From: Sebastes aleutianus | Lineage: Eukaryota > Chordata > Actinopteri > Perciformes > Sebastidae | Assembly (NCBI GenBank): GCA_916700875.1 | Contig: CAKAKS010000060.1 | Coordinates: forward strand, 31,679,528 to 31,743,527 | Length of the DNA: 64,000 bases | Direction of reading: 5' to 3' | Part shown: in pieces, positions 11,389 through 23,153 of the stretch | How the letters are laid out: every line of letters starts with the position of its first letter | How positions within the stretch are numbered: position 1 is the first letter of the stretch | Notes under the pieces: generated by a model | Database searches by the model: none | What the model was told of the DNA's origin: nothing | What the model saw: the letters and a program-made list of their open reading frames with translations, nothing else | Translations under genes and position numbers: made by a program

Positions 11389-14300
11389 TTAGCTGCTGTT
11401 AAACTTGATGTCATCGAACTTGACTATCTTCCCGTCACGAGTCACCACTTCTTTCTGCTCCCATGTTCCAACCTCCCCGTTTTTCTCCTCAAAGCGCCGC
11501 ACCACCACCCTCCCTGTTGTGGGTAGTTTGCAGGGCAGATCCTTGGCAGCCTCTTGGTACAACTGCATTTTCATGAAGTCTCGCGTGAGCTCGGATCCGC
11601 CTGTCGGCACCAGAGCCTGGTTTTTATTCTTGTCCTCTGTGCTCCGAGGGAAAGGAGAGAGGTGCATTGCGGCTTGAGGGTGCAAAGTTTTGAACTCTGG
11701 TTTGGGTGAACGCTCCCAGCTCAGCGGCGATGGAGACTTATTGTGTGTTAATGGATCTCTGTTAAACGGTGAAGGATCTCTTTTAAACGGTGCAGGATCT
11801 CTTCGGTTCATTGGCGATGGATCCCTGTTAAATGGTGATGGGGCCCTGTTCATTGGTGATGGATCTCTGTTAAATGGTGAATGAGCTCTGTTCATTGGTG
11901 ATGGATCTCTGTTAAATGGTGATCGAGCTCTGTTCATTGGTGATGGATCTCTGTTCGCTGGTGAATGAGCTCTGTTCATTGGTGATGGATCTCTGTTCGC
12001 TGGTGAATGAGCTCTGTTCATTGGTGATGGATCTCTGTTTGCTGGTGACGGAGAAGGGTTTCTGACATTAATTTGAGGTGTAGGTGGCTTAAGGTGCTCT
12101 TTCTGAACGGGCGTATTGGTGACATTGCCTGCACCTGCGGCCCTTCGTATCTCACTCATGACCCCACCCACAGAGGCCCTCAGACTAGGGTCGGGGTCCA
12201 CCATCCTACACACAGCATGGCAGTACGGCTGACCCTGATCCTGCAGGATCTCCTTGATCTTGGCGGGACAGACGCTGGGCGTGTACAGCCGAACCCGGGC
12301 CCAGAGCTCAGCGATGATCTTACCCATGGCCCACACGTCTGAGCGCTGGTCCCTCTGGCTGCCCCTCTGCAGCACCTCGGGCGCTGAGTAGGCCTCGTTC
12401 CCCATGTCAATGGCAGAATTGAGACCAAATCGGAAGAACTTGGCCAGTCCCAGGTCGATGATGACGGCTCTGTTTGTGTTATGCTCCACCTGGAGGACAA
12501 ATGATGTTTAGTCTGTTTGAAATATTGTCTTACAAAATTACAAAGCATGTCTCAGAGCTTTAAAAGAGGGATAACACTACAATAAGACCATCATTCAGTT
12601 TCAGCTTCTGCCCAGTGATTATAAGTTTCATGGAAGCCATGCTGAAGAACTAGCAGAACTCTGTTAACCCTCGAGAAGACCATCAGGTTAAAGGTCCCAT
12701 ATCGTGCTCATTTTCAGGTTCATATTTGTATTTTATGTTTCTGCTAGAACATGTTTACATACTTAAATGTTAAAAAAAACTTTATTTTCCTCATACTGTC
12801 TGCCTGAATATACCTGTATTTACCATCTAGTCCGAAACGCTCAGTTTTAGTGCATTTCAACGGAATTGCAACATAATTGTGTTGCTAGGCAACAGTTTGG
12901 GTCCATGTTTACTTCCTGTCAGCTGATGTCGTTTATGTTTGAAACTGAGTAATGGTCTAAACATTGTAGATTTGTGACATCACAAATGGACAGAAATCCT
13001 GACAGCTTGTTTCAAAAGGCAGCATTTCTGAATTCAGGCTGTGTGTATTTCTTAATGGATTGAGCCTTTTGATACTTTAACAGAATTTATATAGCACTTA
13101 AACTTGCTTTATAATATAAGAGACATACAAATGTCACTTCTTACAATATGGGACCTTTAAAACGTGTTATCTATCTTGCAGCAACCTTATTAACAACCTC
13201 ATTTTACTTGAGACAGAGCCCAGGTTTTCTTTATGTACCACTGTTTTTAGAGCTCTTTATTGTATGTATCAGCCTTCAGAGCACCTATATGCAAAATTGA
13301 ATCTTTTATGTTTTAGAAATTTTGATAAATGAATATGTGGCTGTAACACTTTTGACATAAACCCTTCGTACAGTAGGCTGCTGACAGCCTGCGCAGGCCT
13401 CCACTCACCATGATGTTCTCAGGCTTGAGGTCTTGATGGACAATATCTCTGGAGTGGAGGTGAAGAAGCCCTTCACACATGCCAACGATGATGGAGCCTT
13501 TAATAGACGGAGTCAGCTGCAGAAACGGAAATTTGAGATCAAGTTTAGCTGGACTGGCATCAAGTGTCACTCACATGATTATTGAAACTTCCTCACATTG
13601 AGTTGCACACCCTTTTCCTTCAGGCCTGAATGGAACGGCTTTTCTGAAGTCAACAAGGCGCCGGTTGCATAAAAACAGACCTAGTCTTTGTCTTAAATAT
13701 AACTTCAAGTTAGACACTTAAATTAACGTGTTGCATAAAGCTTCCCTATGATTGACTAATGTAAAGATAGCCTGTCGCGCAATGCATTATGGGTGAAATA
13801 ATACAAGAGAAACAATGGTGGATGCAACAGAAACAGCGACACCACACCAAGTAGCCAATGGGAGAAAAATAACAGAGAAGGTGAACAGTAGTAAAGTAAT
13901 GGATAAACAGTTGAAATTTGCTAAAAGTAATGGATAAGCAGTCAAAATAGTTAGCTAAAAGTAATGGATTAATAGTCTTAAACTAAGTTCATGCAACTGG
14001 CCTCCAGATGTGATGTGAACTACAAAGTCACATTTAGATTTGTCCAGATTTCAGTCCTAAAATTCAAGCATGAGATGATATCATGATGACTCTGAGTCTG
14101 ATGTTTGGTCCATGTAAGAAGGAGATTTTAATCCTAAACCAATACACATTACAAGAACACGTGTCCCAAATGTCCATGGTGACCTGTCTTATTTTTGTGC
14201 AAACCATGCAGACTCTACAGGGTTTTAAAAGAGTCGTCATCATGGCCAAATTGGGCTTATACACAGACTTTAAATCATGTAGTGTTACTGGCTTTTCACA

Positions 14301-17300
14301 GTTTCATAAGAAGCAAATGTGGTTTTACAGTTGTTTGTACTCTAGGTACTTAATTACACCTTGAAATCATGTGTCTTTTAGTCTGTTGACATGATAACTT
14401 TACCTGTATTTTAGACTTTGATGCTTTGAAGATGGTGGTCTCCAAATCCTCTCCGAAGATGAACTCGAGAGGAATAACCCATTTCGCGTCTTTGAGAGTT
14501 ATGTTGCCCAGTAGCTTTACTATGTTTGGATGAGTTGCCTTGCTGCAGGTCAGTGTTAGTCATGGAGAGAAAGAGAAATTGACAAATTAGCATAAAATGA
14601 GGAACCAAAAAGATACTTTACTGAGTAAAAGTAATTAGGGAATAAGGGGGTAAACAAAATGTAAGCGTTTAAGAGAGACCTAGATGTAAACTTCTCTATA
14701 AATACTTTTTAAATCATCATATTCAAAACGTTTTACAATAACATTTTTTACATCTTTTCTTGTAAGTATATCATAATTAGAAAATAAATGATTTACCATA
14801 AACCCAGTAACAACACTGGGTACTTTTTGAAAATGTTAATTACTATGCATCTTCCTTACGAGAAATTAGGAGTTTTTGAAAGAATGGTTTGACCTTAGCA
14901 CATATTTTGGTTGTGAGAGGCCTTTATTGTTATTATACTCTATTTTCTATTATTTCTATAATGGCTTTATAATGTAGGTTTAGTTTAAACCTGCATTAAA
15001 GTTTTGTTAAATGCGAGATTGGGAGCATTTCTATTGCCTCTGCACGGCTCTCAACATGGCAACAGCTGAGCCGACAGCTGGTATATACTGGTGCTGACAG
15101 CGCTAACAGTGTAAACAACGGCAACCTTATTGACAGAGCTAACATTGTTAACCTGGAGGGGAACCAGAGGGTGGGCTGCAACGGCACCGTCAGTCGGGAT
15201 GCCGTTATCAGCTGCATCGATGCAGAGCGGCGACAGCGAGCTAGCCGGTGGGGCACGCTCACATGCACTAAAAGCATGTGCCGCTGACCCAGCGATGCCA
15301 ACAAAGCACAGAAAAGCTCAAAAAACAACAACACACACACAGAGGGAGACTTCATTCTCTGCTCAGGTAGACATTACTCCTCTATTTGTTTAGCAAATAT
15401 TTGCTGCTATATTAACGCTTTGAATACCGTATAGCCTAGAGCACCTTTACAGCCTCTGAACACCCACACAGGTGTTTTCAGTTATTCTGGCTGATTAGAG
15501 CTCTGCTCAGGTGGAAGGTAGGTGGAGCTGTGATGGGAATTCATTATGTCACAACAAATCTTCATCTACCAATAAGAATGATAAAGGTGTAATTTGTCCT
15601 GCCCTAACAGGTTCAACGAAGCTCACAGGTAACTATGTCAGTCAATGAGTTTATACACGCCCACACAGTCCTAAGAAGAGCTCTTATCAGCCAGAAGAAC
15701 TGAAAACACCTGTGTGGGTGTTCAGAGGCTTTAAAGGGACTGTTTGTAACTCTTTAAGCGTATAAATGTACCGGGTCGGGACACATGCGCGCTCGCCTGT
15801 GGCCGGAGTCTCCGCTGCCTGCCTTCGCACACACACCGCGCGTTCTCGCTCCATCTCTAGACGTGAACGCGCGCTCACTACACACTGCAGGAGAGTTAGT
15901 TTAGCTCTGAGAATATCTAGTGAATGATCAGTGGACGTTTGTGCAGAAATAACTGCTGCAGCTCCTCCAGACCAACAGAGGTTTTCCGTGTCTTGTGAAG
16001 TGACGGGGCTCCGCAGCGAGAAACGTTATCGTCTCCGACCGGGAGCCGGTGCCGGTGTCTCCCTGCGGGCGCGCTCGGAGACGATAACGTTTCTCTTCCT
16101 TCTTCAGCCAGCAGGAAAAGCCAACACTAGTATCAGCAGTGATTCATGGAGAGACCTCCGTCTGGTCAGCTAACATTACTGTCAAGCAGGTGAAATATGA
16201 TATTGTGGTTTTAGCTGACGTGTGTCGCCACACTGTTTTGAGCGATGCTCGTTCATGTCTATGTAGAGCGAGCACAAGCGCGAGCAACAGGACGCTGACT
16301 TTCGTTGACTTCACGGCCAAAGGTGTCGCTGTTAACAAGCAATTCTGAAAGTTACAAATAGTCCCTTTAACTGTAAATGTATACTCTTTTTTTTGTGATG
16401 GGATAGGAGTTTAGGCTAAGGAATTGAGGCTTTATTGTACAATAAGTACGCTGCGATGATTACACAGCTATCTTTTTCTGATATTTGGAAACTTAGGTGT
16501 TTTACCTTACAGCATTTTAAGAAATCAGCATACTCCCTTTATCTTTTTAATGTTCCACTCAGCTATTTTTTAGTCAAACATTAAGAAAAAAAATCCTTGT
16601 ACTTACTTGTACACTGCACACTCTCTCTCCAGGTCCTTCTTACTGATGAGATGTTGTGGGACCTTCTTTATTGCAGCCCAGGTATCATTGTACTTCTGCT
16701 TGTACACTTTCCCAAAGCAGCCCTCCGCGAGAGTGCTGGTAGAGTACGCCATCACTGCAGAGTGAGGGTGAGCTCATTTTAATAAGCATGTTGAAGGTCA
16801 GAACCAAACACTGTAATTACAGGAGTAGACTAAACTCAGAGATAACTTATTTCCAGAACTAAATGGTTCTTTGGTGAAGAACATAATGTTTTGTTTATTG
16901 ATGCTGTCTAGTGGACACCCTGTATCCTATTTAGCAAGCTGGGTAACATAATGCAGGAAATGCAAAGTCATAATGACAGAGGAGGAAGATGAGGCCGTTG
17001 GGAATATCAACATTTTCCTCAGACATATTATAAAATTACGGAGAAAAACAATATACGACTAAAATTGCAATATATTGACTTATTATGCACCGAAAAATGA
17101 ACTTCCATGGCCTCTGCAGTTTCTGACAACGTCAACAAACACGTCACAACTCGTAAGCCCGGAGCTTTCAGAAACTCTCCACTTATGAGGTTGTAAATAC
17201 CACAAGAAAGTGGGCGTACATATGGACTCATCTCGTAAACACGGTAAACACGACCCCATTTGAAGGCACCATGAAATCTTAAGGATTGCCACTTTAAGTG

Positions 17301-18400
17301 AAATTGTAAAATGTTTTTTTTACTTTAGGTAATACTATTTCTATTTAAGTAATAGAAGACTCAATACTTCTTTCACCACGAACAGTCTTGATGAACTCAA
17401 CATCAAACAATAAGAGATTCACAGAGCCACTTTGTTGTTTTGTGAAATGTCTCTACACGTACTGTATCTCTCATCCAAGCTTCCTTTCAGCATGAATAAA
17501 CCTGTCAGAGCAAATCGGTTCAAATGATAAGAAATAGGAATTCTCAGGAAGGGAGTGTCACCCCTGTTGAGTAAGACTGGATCTCCGTTGCACTTCAAAA
17601 AGTCAGAGCCCGAGAATGCGACTGAAACGTCAGTCACTTAATTGGAATCAATATTTGAACTGCTAAACAAATTAGAGATGCGATGTGGGCGGTGATTAAA
17701 AAAGTCTGGAACCAGGATATCCTGAATCCTGAAGTAACCTACAAAAAAAACCACAAACATGAATAAATAATACAAGAAAGCTGCTGACCTCAGTGGCCGC
17801 GTAAGTGAACCATAACTGAGCCTGTTGTGTAAATAATAGCTCCCAGGCGCTGATCTAAACAGACATGTTTAACAGAAGAGTGGCCTCCTGTCAGCATTCT
17901 GCGGCACATTTCGTACACACTTTGAGCTGTTTGTTGTATAACAGGGTGATTTTAAAAAGCTGACAAACTGGTAAGTCCACAAGAGGAAAACAAGTTTGTC
18001 TTTACATTAGCTGAGGTTGGCAGCCCGTAAAATAAACGCACCTTCGTGTTTGAGTTAAGGCCAATAGCTTGAGAATGAATAGTACCTGAGAGACAACAGT
18101 CAGTCACCTTACAGCAATTAATATTCACAAAGGACAGACTGAGGATGTTAGAAAAAACATATGAAAGGCTCATCAGCAAGCACATCATGATCAATAAAGA
18201 CATTTTTGCCACACTTTAATGGAATCTAATGGATCCAGAGCTGGGAAACCTGGCTGACTGGTTCAAAACAGGAAGGAAACACAAAGTACATTTAATTCAA
18301 ATGTTCTAAAAGTGGATAAATCTACGTTGTTCCACAGAAAGCTTCTCAGGCGCCTACCTTTTTGCTGTAGAGGGGAAGCAGCTGCGTCAGGTCTGAACAT
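11389..18400 (-). CDS. RIPK/TKL-like non-RD protein kinase with Pro/Ser/Asn repeat tail
   Basis: Exons on the minus strand: 18400-18358, 16754-16607, 14542-14404, 13516-13409 and 12489-11389. Phases close and give 512 residues. The start is the ATG at 18400-18398, which joins in frame to the next exon. Kinase landmarks: glycine loop AEGCFGKVY (about 24-32, first Gly replaced by Ala), Lys in WAAIKKV (44), αC ERECAVYNKATHPNIVKLLG, catalytic loop HQDLKPEN (137-144), DLG (158-160) instead of DFG, YSAPEVL, and SDVWAMGKI. HQD makes it a non-RD kinase; DLG occurs in RIPK1. Catalytic Lys, Asp, Asn and metal-site Asp are present, so activity is plausible. After the kinase domain (to about 265) come roughly ten NRDPSPMNRAHSPA-type repeats, then a conserved-looking C-terminus VVVRRFEEKNGEVGTW ending KFNSS. 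I do not recognise a named orthologue. There is no signal peptide or membrane segment, so it is probably cytosolic. Confidence 0.85.
11750..12050 (-). repeat. coding minisatellite in kinase tail
   Basis: A 42-bp unit with half-units encodes NRDPSPMNRAHSPA-like peptides on the minus strand. On the plus strand it reads as repeated GTTCATTGGTGATGGATCTC and GTTCGCTGGTGAATGAGCTC. All units stay in frame. Copy number is likely to vary between alleles. Confidence 0.9.
12688..13160. mobile_element. TTAA-flanked MITE, family 1 (TTAAAGGTCCCATA), copy 1
   Basis: The ends are TTAAAGGTCCCATATCGTGC and ATATGGGACCTTTAA, inverted and bounded by TTAA as in piggyBac-type target sites. Two further copies lie at 31470-31993 and 40537-41050. 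It is in a kinase intron. Confidence 0.75.
13161..14403. other. kinase introns around exon 13409-13516
   Basis: Apart from the catalytic-loop exon, no feature is evident. A short AGTAATGGATAA-type repetition occurs near 13890-13970. Confidence 0.4.
15450..15730. mobile_element. small MITE with ~50-bp inverted ends
   Basis: CAGCCTCTGAACACCCACAC at the left end is mirrored by GTGTGGGTGTTCAGAGGCT at the right. The mirror continues inward through GGTGTTTTCAGTT and TCTGGCTGAT. It directly abuts the next TTAA element, and both sit in a kinase intron. Confidence 0.7.
15731..16370. mobile_element. TTAA-flanked MITE, family 2 (TTAAAGGGACTGTTTGTAAC), copy 1
   Basis: The ends TTAAAGGGACTGTTTGTAAC and GTTACAAATAGTCCCTTTAA are inverted repeats. 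The GC-rich body shares long matches with 60517-61147, for example AGTGACGGGGCTCCGCAGCG and GACGCTGACTTTCGTTGACT. No transposase. Confidence 0.8.
16755..18357. other. first intron of the kinase gene
   Basis: No coding segment or clear repeat was recognised between the two 5' kinase exons. Confidence 0.4.
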
Positions 18401-18778
18401 GAGTTGACAAAGTTTCCTCTCTTTATACCTGTTCCACCCCTTCTTCTATCCAGGCCATGGCCTTTGGCAAAGGAGACACGCCTGAGTGCTGCAGGTGAGG
18501 AATGTCAAACACACCGTAAACTGATGTAGAACTTGTGACTGTGTGGGTGAGGATGATGCATCCAACATGAGGGGGAGGGAGTATTCCCACACCGATGACA
18601 GGTGGAAATACAGGAACAACACCTATAATACAATCTAATGTAGTACTTAGTTAGTGGGGGTCTGTGGGGGAGAGGTGGACTTTGGGCTTTGTAACTTTGC
18701 GGATCTTTCACATGCACAATGAAACTATATAACACCCTGAAGGAAAGGGAAAAAACACAAAAGCCTAATAGGTCCTCT

Positions 18779-19325
18779 TTAAAGCTGCAGTAGGCAGTAT
18801 ATTTTTTTGGCATCATTGGGCAAAAACTCCATAATAACCTTTCAGCATATTGTAAATGAAGTGTTCTGAGAGAAAACTAGACTTCTGCTCCTCCTCATGG
18901 CTCTGTTTTCAGGCTTTAGAACATCTAGCCCGTGACGGGAGACTTTGACCAATCACAGGTCATTTCATTGAGAGAGCGTTCCTATTGGATGTGCTCCGGT
19001 CATGTGACCAGAACTTGGCGTTCCTTCACCAGATTTCACACGGGCGGCGTCACAAACTTTCTCATTTTACAGCTAAACCGTGCACTACAAGATGATTCTG
19101 AAAACATTTGAGGAGAGAAATAGACATTAACGTAACAGAATATTGATTCATATTTGATCAGCGCTGCCTAGCTTGACCGTTTGGTCGGAGTTTGCGAGTG
19201 ATTGACAGCCGGCTCTCATAGACAGCAGATGGACAGCAGACCTAAGATCAGCTCTTACTGCTTGTTGTCCTCTGGTCTGTGAAATCTTGCAGATGCCATT
19301 AGGAACACCGGAGGACACAGAGAGG
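18779..19325 (-). repeat. dispersed MITE 'AGCTG(C/A)AGTAGGC' (copy 2)
   Basis: It starts TTTAAAGCTGCAGTAGGCAG and is the inverse of the repeat at 9488-10112 over more than 500 bp. It includes TTGACCGTTTGGTCGGAGTT and CACCGGAGGACACAGAG. Confidence 0.65.
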
Positions 19326-19457
19326 ATGAACATGAAGAAGTGTGAGGAGATGGGCGGCATCCCCTACCACATCAACGTCGTCAACTACATGAACGTATGT
19401 GCCAAGAGAGTTGGCGTCAGCCCGCTGCTGCCCTGCACCAATCTCATCTCCAACTAG
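19326..19457 (+). other. unplaced coding-like fragment, possible terminal exon or pseudogene piece
   Basis: One open frame abuts the repeat's edge. It reads KKCEEMGGIPYHINVVNYMN, continues for about 20 codons and closes with TAG at 19455-19457. Base composition is GC-rich and codon-like, unlike its AT-rich surroundings. I do not recognise the protein, and no upstream exon with matching phase was found. It may be a stranded 3' exon or a processed fragment. Confidence 0.3.
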
Positions 19458-21229
19458 TCGGTCCGGTCACGATTCTCAGAGTTGGAAATCTGCAACTTCT
19501 GCTTGACTTAAAGTTCACATTGAGACACTTGGGAACTTTACATTACATTACATTACATTCATTTTAACAGCACTCGTCAGGTATTCATTAAGTTTCAATA
19601 AAAATAAAACATTTATAACATCACACATCAATAATAATAACATCAACGCATTTGTCCTTTCTTAAGGGACCCCTTGAAACATATTATTTGCGTTTCAAGA
19701 TGCTTCATCTCTGGCAGCAAAATACGTGCGTTCCTCATCTAAAGCTTTTGTAATTTGTAGCCTGCACAGACATTCGTGGTACCCAGAGGATGAATCCTAC
19801 TGACGTTGGTGACCCCTGGACTTTTTTCTTTTAGCGCCACCATGAGGTTGACAGTCTTGGTTTTGAGTGAAAAGTCTCAACAAACTATTCCCATTCATTT
19901 TTGGATCAGAACACGATATTATAAAAAAACAACTTGTGTTTCTTCAAGCAGAACTGTTCTGCTGTCAAACATTTATATATTTAGCAATATTAGGGAAACA
20001 TGAACACAAATACATCATTGGGACATCCCTGTTTTTGACTGAGCCACGTGACTTTCCAACAAAAATTGCTCACAGTCACTTTAACGCGTTGTTCATTTTT
20101 AATAAGGTTTTACCTACCAAAAAATACATTAGCGTGCATTTAAGTTTGAGGTGGCTGTAATTGACAGCAGTATCAAGCAGCTACGCTACATTATATAAAT
20201 TACGAAATCTCCTCTGACTGAGTATATTTCTATGATATAGTCCACTAAAAATGTTTTAATGTGGTAGACTGTGTGAATATAGTTTTCTAAAAGATCTGGG
20301 TACACTTTTTCATCTTTTCTTTCAAAGCCCTTTTGTATTTGTTTTACTGGTTTAGACACCGTGTGAGTAAAAGTTGCTAGGTAGATAGCAGTGCATCCAT
20401 AATGTGGACTTTGCTTTACTTTTTTTGCCATAATTCCAGTTGATGTTTAATATCCTCACTGAAGAGCATCATGTACCTCTCAGTTTTGACAGAATACTAC
20501 GATGAAAGGTGGCTTTTTGGGTTTGACTTTTTAGAGAAAAGTACATTTTAGGCCCAAGTTGAAAGTCACTGATACATGATCATCAAAAATGTCATAAGAT
20601 TGCAGAAACAGGCAACTTTAAAGAAGATGATACTGCCGTTAATCACAGCCAATTCAAGATAAGACATATTTAATATTTGTATTTCTTTTTCTGTGGTTAG
20701 TAATTCCTTTTTGAAGTCATCAAATATTACTAGAAGAACGCTACGTAAATAAAACTATGTACAAAAGAGCAACTTTCTCTGCTTTATTCTTTGGTAAGTC
20801 TGGTACTTGAAGCCTGATGTGTACATATAACTTTATTCCGTGCAGTGGAATTTTAACATTCCATGAAACCTTTATTTTTTTTAGCTTTTCTTTTACAAAG
20901 CGATCTCTCATATTGCTCCAAAGCCTGCAGCAGAAAGCCTCTTCTAACCCCAGTGTGTGGCCTCTTTCTTTTAAAGAATTCAATGACGTGTCCGTGTGGT
21001 CTCTCAATGAGCAGTCGTAGAGGCGTCTGTACAGTAATACACCCGTGGTCAGAGAAAAAATATTATTCCGATTCAAATTAGTCATTTATTCAGATGTTTC
21101 CTTTAAATTGTCATTCATCTGTATGTTTATATGAAGCACTAAAGGCTGTTTCAACTCCACATCCAGTTCTAATGAAACAAGCTGTTTGTGGCATTATGAG
21201 TAACAAACTATGAATACTACTGTAATACT
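19458..21229. other. intergenic, no gene recognised
   Basis: AT-rich sequence with a short TTACA repetition at 19541-19560. No exon, RNA or repeat boundary was identified. Confidence 0.4.
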
Positions 21230-22095
21230 ACTACTACTAATAATAATAATAATAGCTTGGATTTATATAGCGCCTTTCATGAAACCCAAGGACGCTTTAA
21301 CTTAGACATAAATAAACACAACAAATGTAACATAACAGTAGCTAGGGGCCATAGGCCTTGGTGAAGAGGTGGGTTTTGAGGAGTCTTTTGAAACTGTCCA
21401 GAGATGGTGCGTTGCGGAGCTCTATGGGGAGAGAGTTCCAAAGGGTGGGGGCTGTCACACTGAAAGCTCTGTCCCCAAAAGTTCGCATTCTTGTGTGAGG
21501 GATGGAGAGCTGACCCGAGCCTGAGGATCTAAGGTTCCGGGGCTGTGTGTAAGGGTGGAGGAGGTCAGATAAATACTGAGGAGCCAGGGCATTGAGGGAT
21601 TTGTAGGTGAGGAGGAGGATTTTGTAGGTGATGCGGGACTTGACCGGGAGCCAGTGGAGGTGGATGAGGGTGGGGGTGATGTGCTGCCAGGGCTTGGTGC
21701 GGGTGAGGACCCTGGCAGCTGAGTTTTGCACATACTGGAGCCTGTCCAGGGCTTTGCTGGGAACCCCGGACAGAACTCCATTGCAGTAGTCCAAACGGGA
21801 GGTGACGAAAGCGTGGATGAGGGTTTCTGCCACAGAGTCAGAGAGTGATTGCCGGAGACGTGAGATGTTTTTGAGGTGGAAGAAGGCGGATTTGGTGATG
21901 AACCTGATATGAGACTGGAATGATAGTGTTGGGTCCAGGATGACACCCAGGTTGCGGACTTCCGAGGATGGGGAGAAGGAACAGCCGTCAACGTCCAGGT
22001 GGAGATCTCCAACCTTCCGGAGCAGGGCCTTGGGAGCCACAACCATGAGCTCGGTTTTGTTGCTGTTGAGTTTTAGGAAGTTAGATGACATCCAG
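21230..22095 (-). mobile_element. 5'-truncated CR1/L2-type LINE fragment
   Basis: The minus-strand frame 22091-21342 encodes the C-terminal part of a non-LTR reverse transcriptase. It includes NSNKTELMVVAP, LGVILDPTLSFQSHI, SRLDYCNGVLSGVP and NSAARVLTRTKPWQHITP. The 3' end carries TTTATATAGCGCCTTTC in reverse orientation and an (ATT)n-like tail near 21236-21255. The polymerase catalytic part is absent, so the copy is dead. Confidence 0.85.
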
Positions 22096-22695
22096 ATTTT
22101 TATTGCATGCAGGCAGTTTACTACTATGACTTACTAGTAATATTGCTCTCTTTTCTTGTTTCCAGATATGACATTTCACTGAGGAGCCGTTCAGAGAGTC
22201 ACGGTGCAGATGCAGTTTCATTACATCAAAAAGCCTGTGAGAGACAGTGAGTAGTACCAGCTTCCTGCTGTAACCACAACACTTAAATATCTTCTTTGAT
22301 AGCAAAATCCACCTCAAATCTAGACACTTCTTTAATGTGTTCTGACATCTTCATATATAGCCTCAAAGTAATATTGTACTTTGATTGTGACACCAAACAA
22401 AATGTACTCCAGCCCTTTTCTTTGTTTACTTACTGTCCTGTTCTGTTTGCATTTCTGTGACCAAATAATCAACTGTTGTTGCAGTGATATTAGGATCCTA
22501 AAATGGTTTGCATGAATATAATTGTGAGGATTGCAATCACTTTGGTTACCACAGAAATAAAGCACATGCAGAGAAAACACCCGACAGAAATGAAAGGGTT
22601 GACAAAAGTAGGCGAGGACTGTGCTGCAGACAGAGGGGAGAAAGAGGAAGTGTAGGGTTTGTCATGCTGAAGTGGTGCATCTTCAGTGCAATATA
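22096..22695. other. intergenic, nothing recognised
   Basis: Lies between the LINE fragment and the left boundary of the duplicated segment. No gene seen. Confidence 0.4.
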
Positions 22696-22780
22696 TACGT
22701 CTAAGTTGAGTACAAAACATGCTTAGGGGTAGGTTATGTTCACATGCATGTTTAGAGCAGTCTGCCTGTGGTCACCCAGG

Positions 22781-22807
22781 TATAAACTGGGCCTCTCTTT
22801 CACTTTC
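22781..22807 (+). promoter_or_regulatory. TATA box and ISRE/IRF-like element upstream of gene A
   Basis: TATAAA at 22781-22786 is followed by TTTCACTTTC at 22798-22807. Its complement GAAAGTGAAA fits the IRF/ISRE core GAAANNGAAA. The arrangement is kept in copy B. The start codon is about 350 bp downstream, so a 5' UTR is assumed. Function is inferred from the motif alone. Confidence 0.4.
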
Positions 22808-23153
22808 TTGCGGTTTGTCGCACATTATGAAACATGTTAATTTGAGGAATCCCTCAAAACGAAACCAAATTCTGTTTTTTATAAACAACTAACTCTTAGT
22901 TAAGGTTGACTAATACGGTGAAGAAAAGGTTAAAGAAACAAATAAAACACTGTTTCTCCTGTGCTTAACCTTCTTTAGACTGCAGTGGAGTGGACTTCAT
23001 TAGTTTCTTCCACCAGATGGAGTTAGTGACTTGTATCATAATTATTTGCTCAGAGGATGTCATGAGCTGTATTTCCTGGATTAGACATTCTCCATTCAAG
23101 CCGGTCCCCAGCAACAACTTATCACTCTGTGCTGTTGCTCATTTTGATTAAAA

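Noticed and set aside
15931..16348. open frames in the GC-rich stretch of the kinase intron
   Set aside because: The same sequence recurs at 60517-61147 as a TTAA MITE; the frames are not conserved between the copies.
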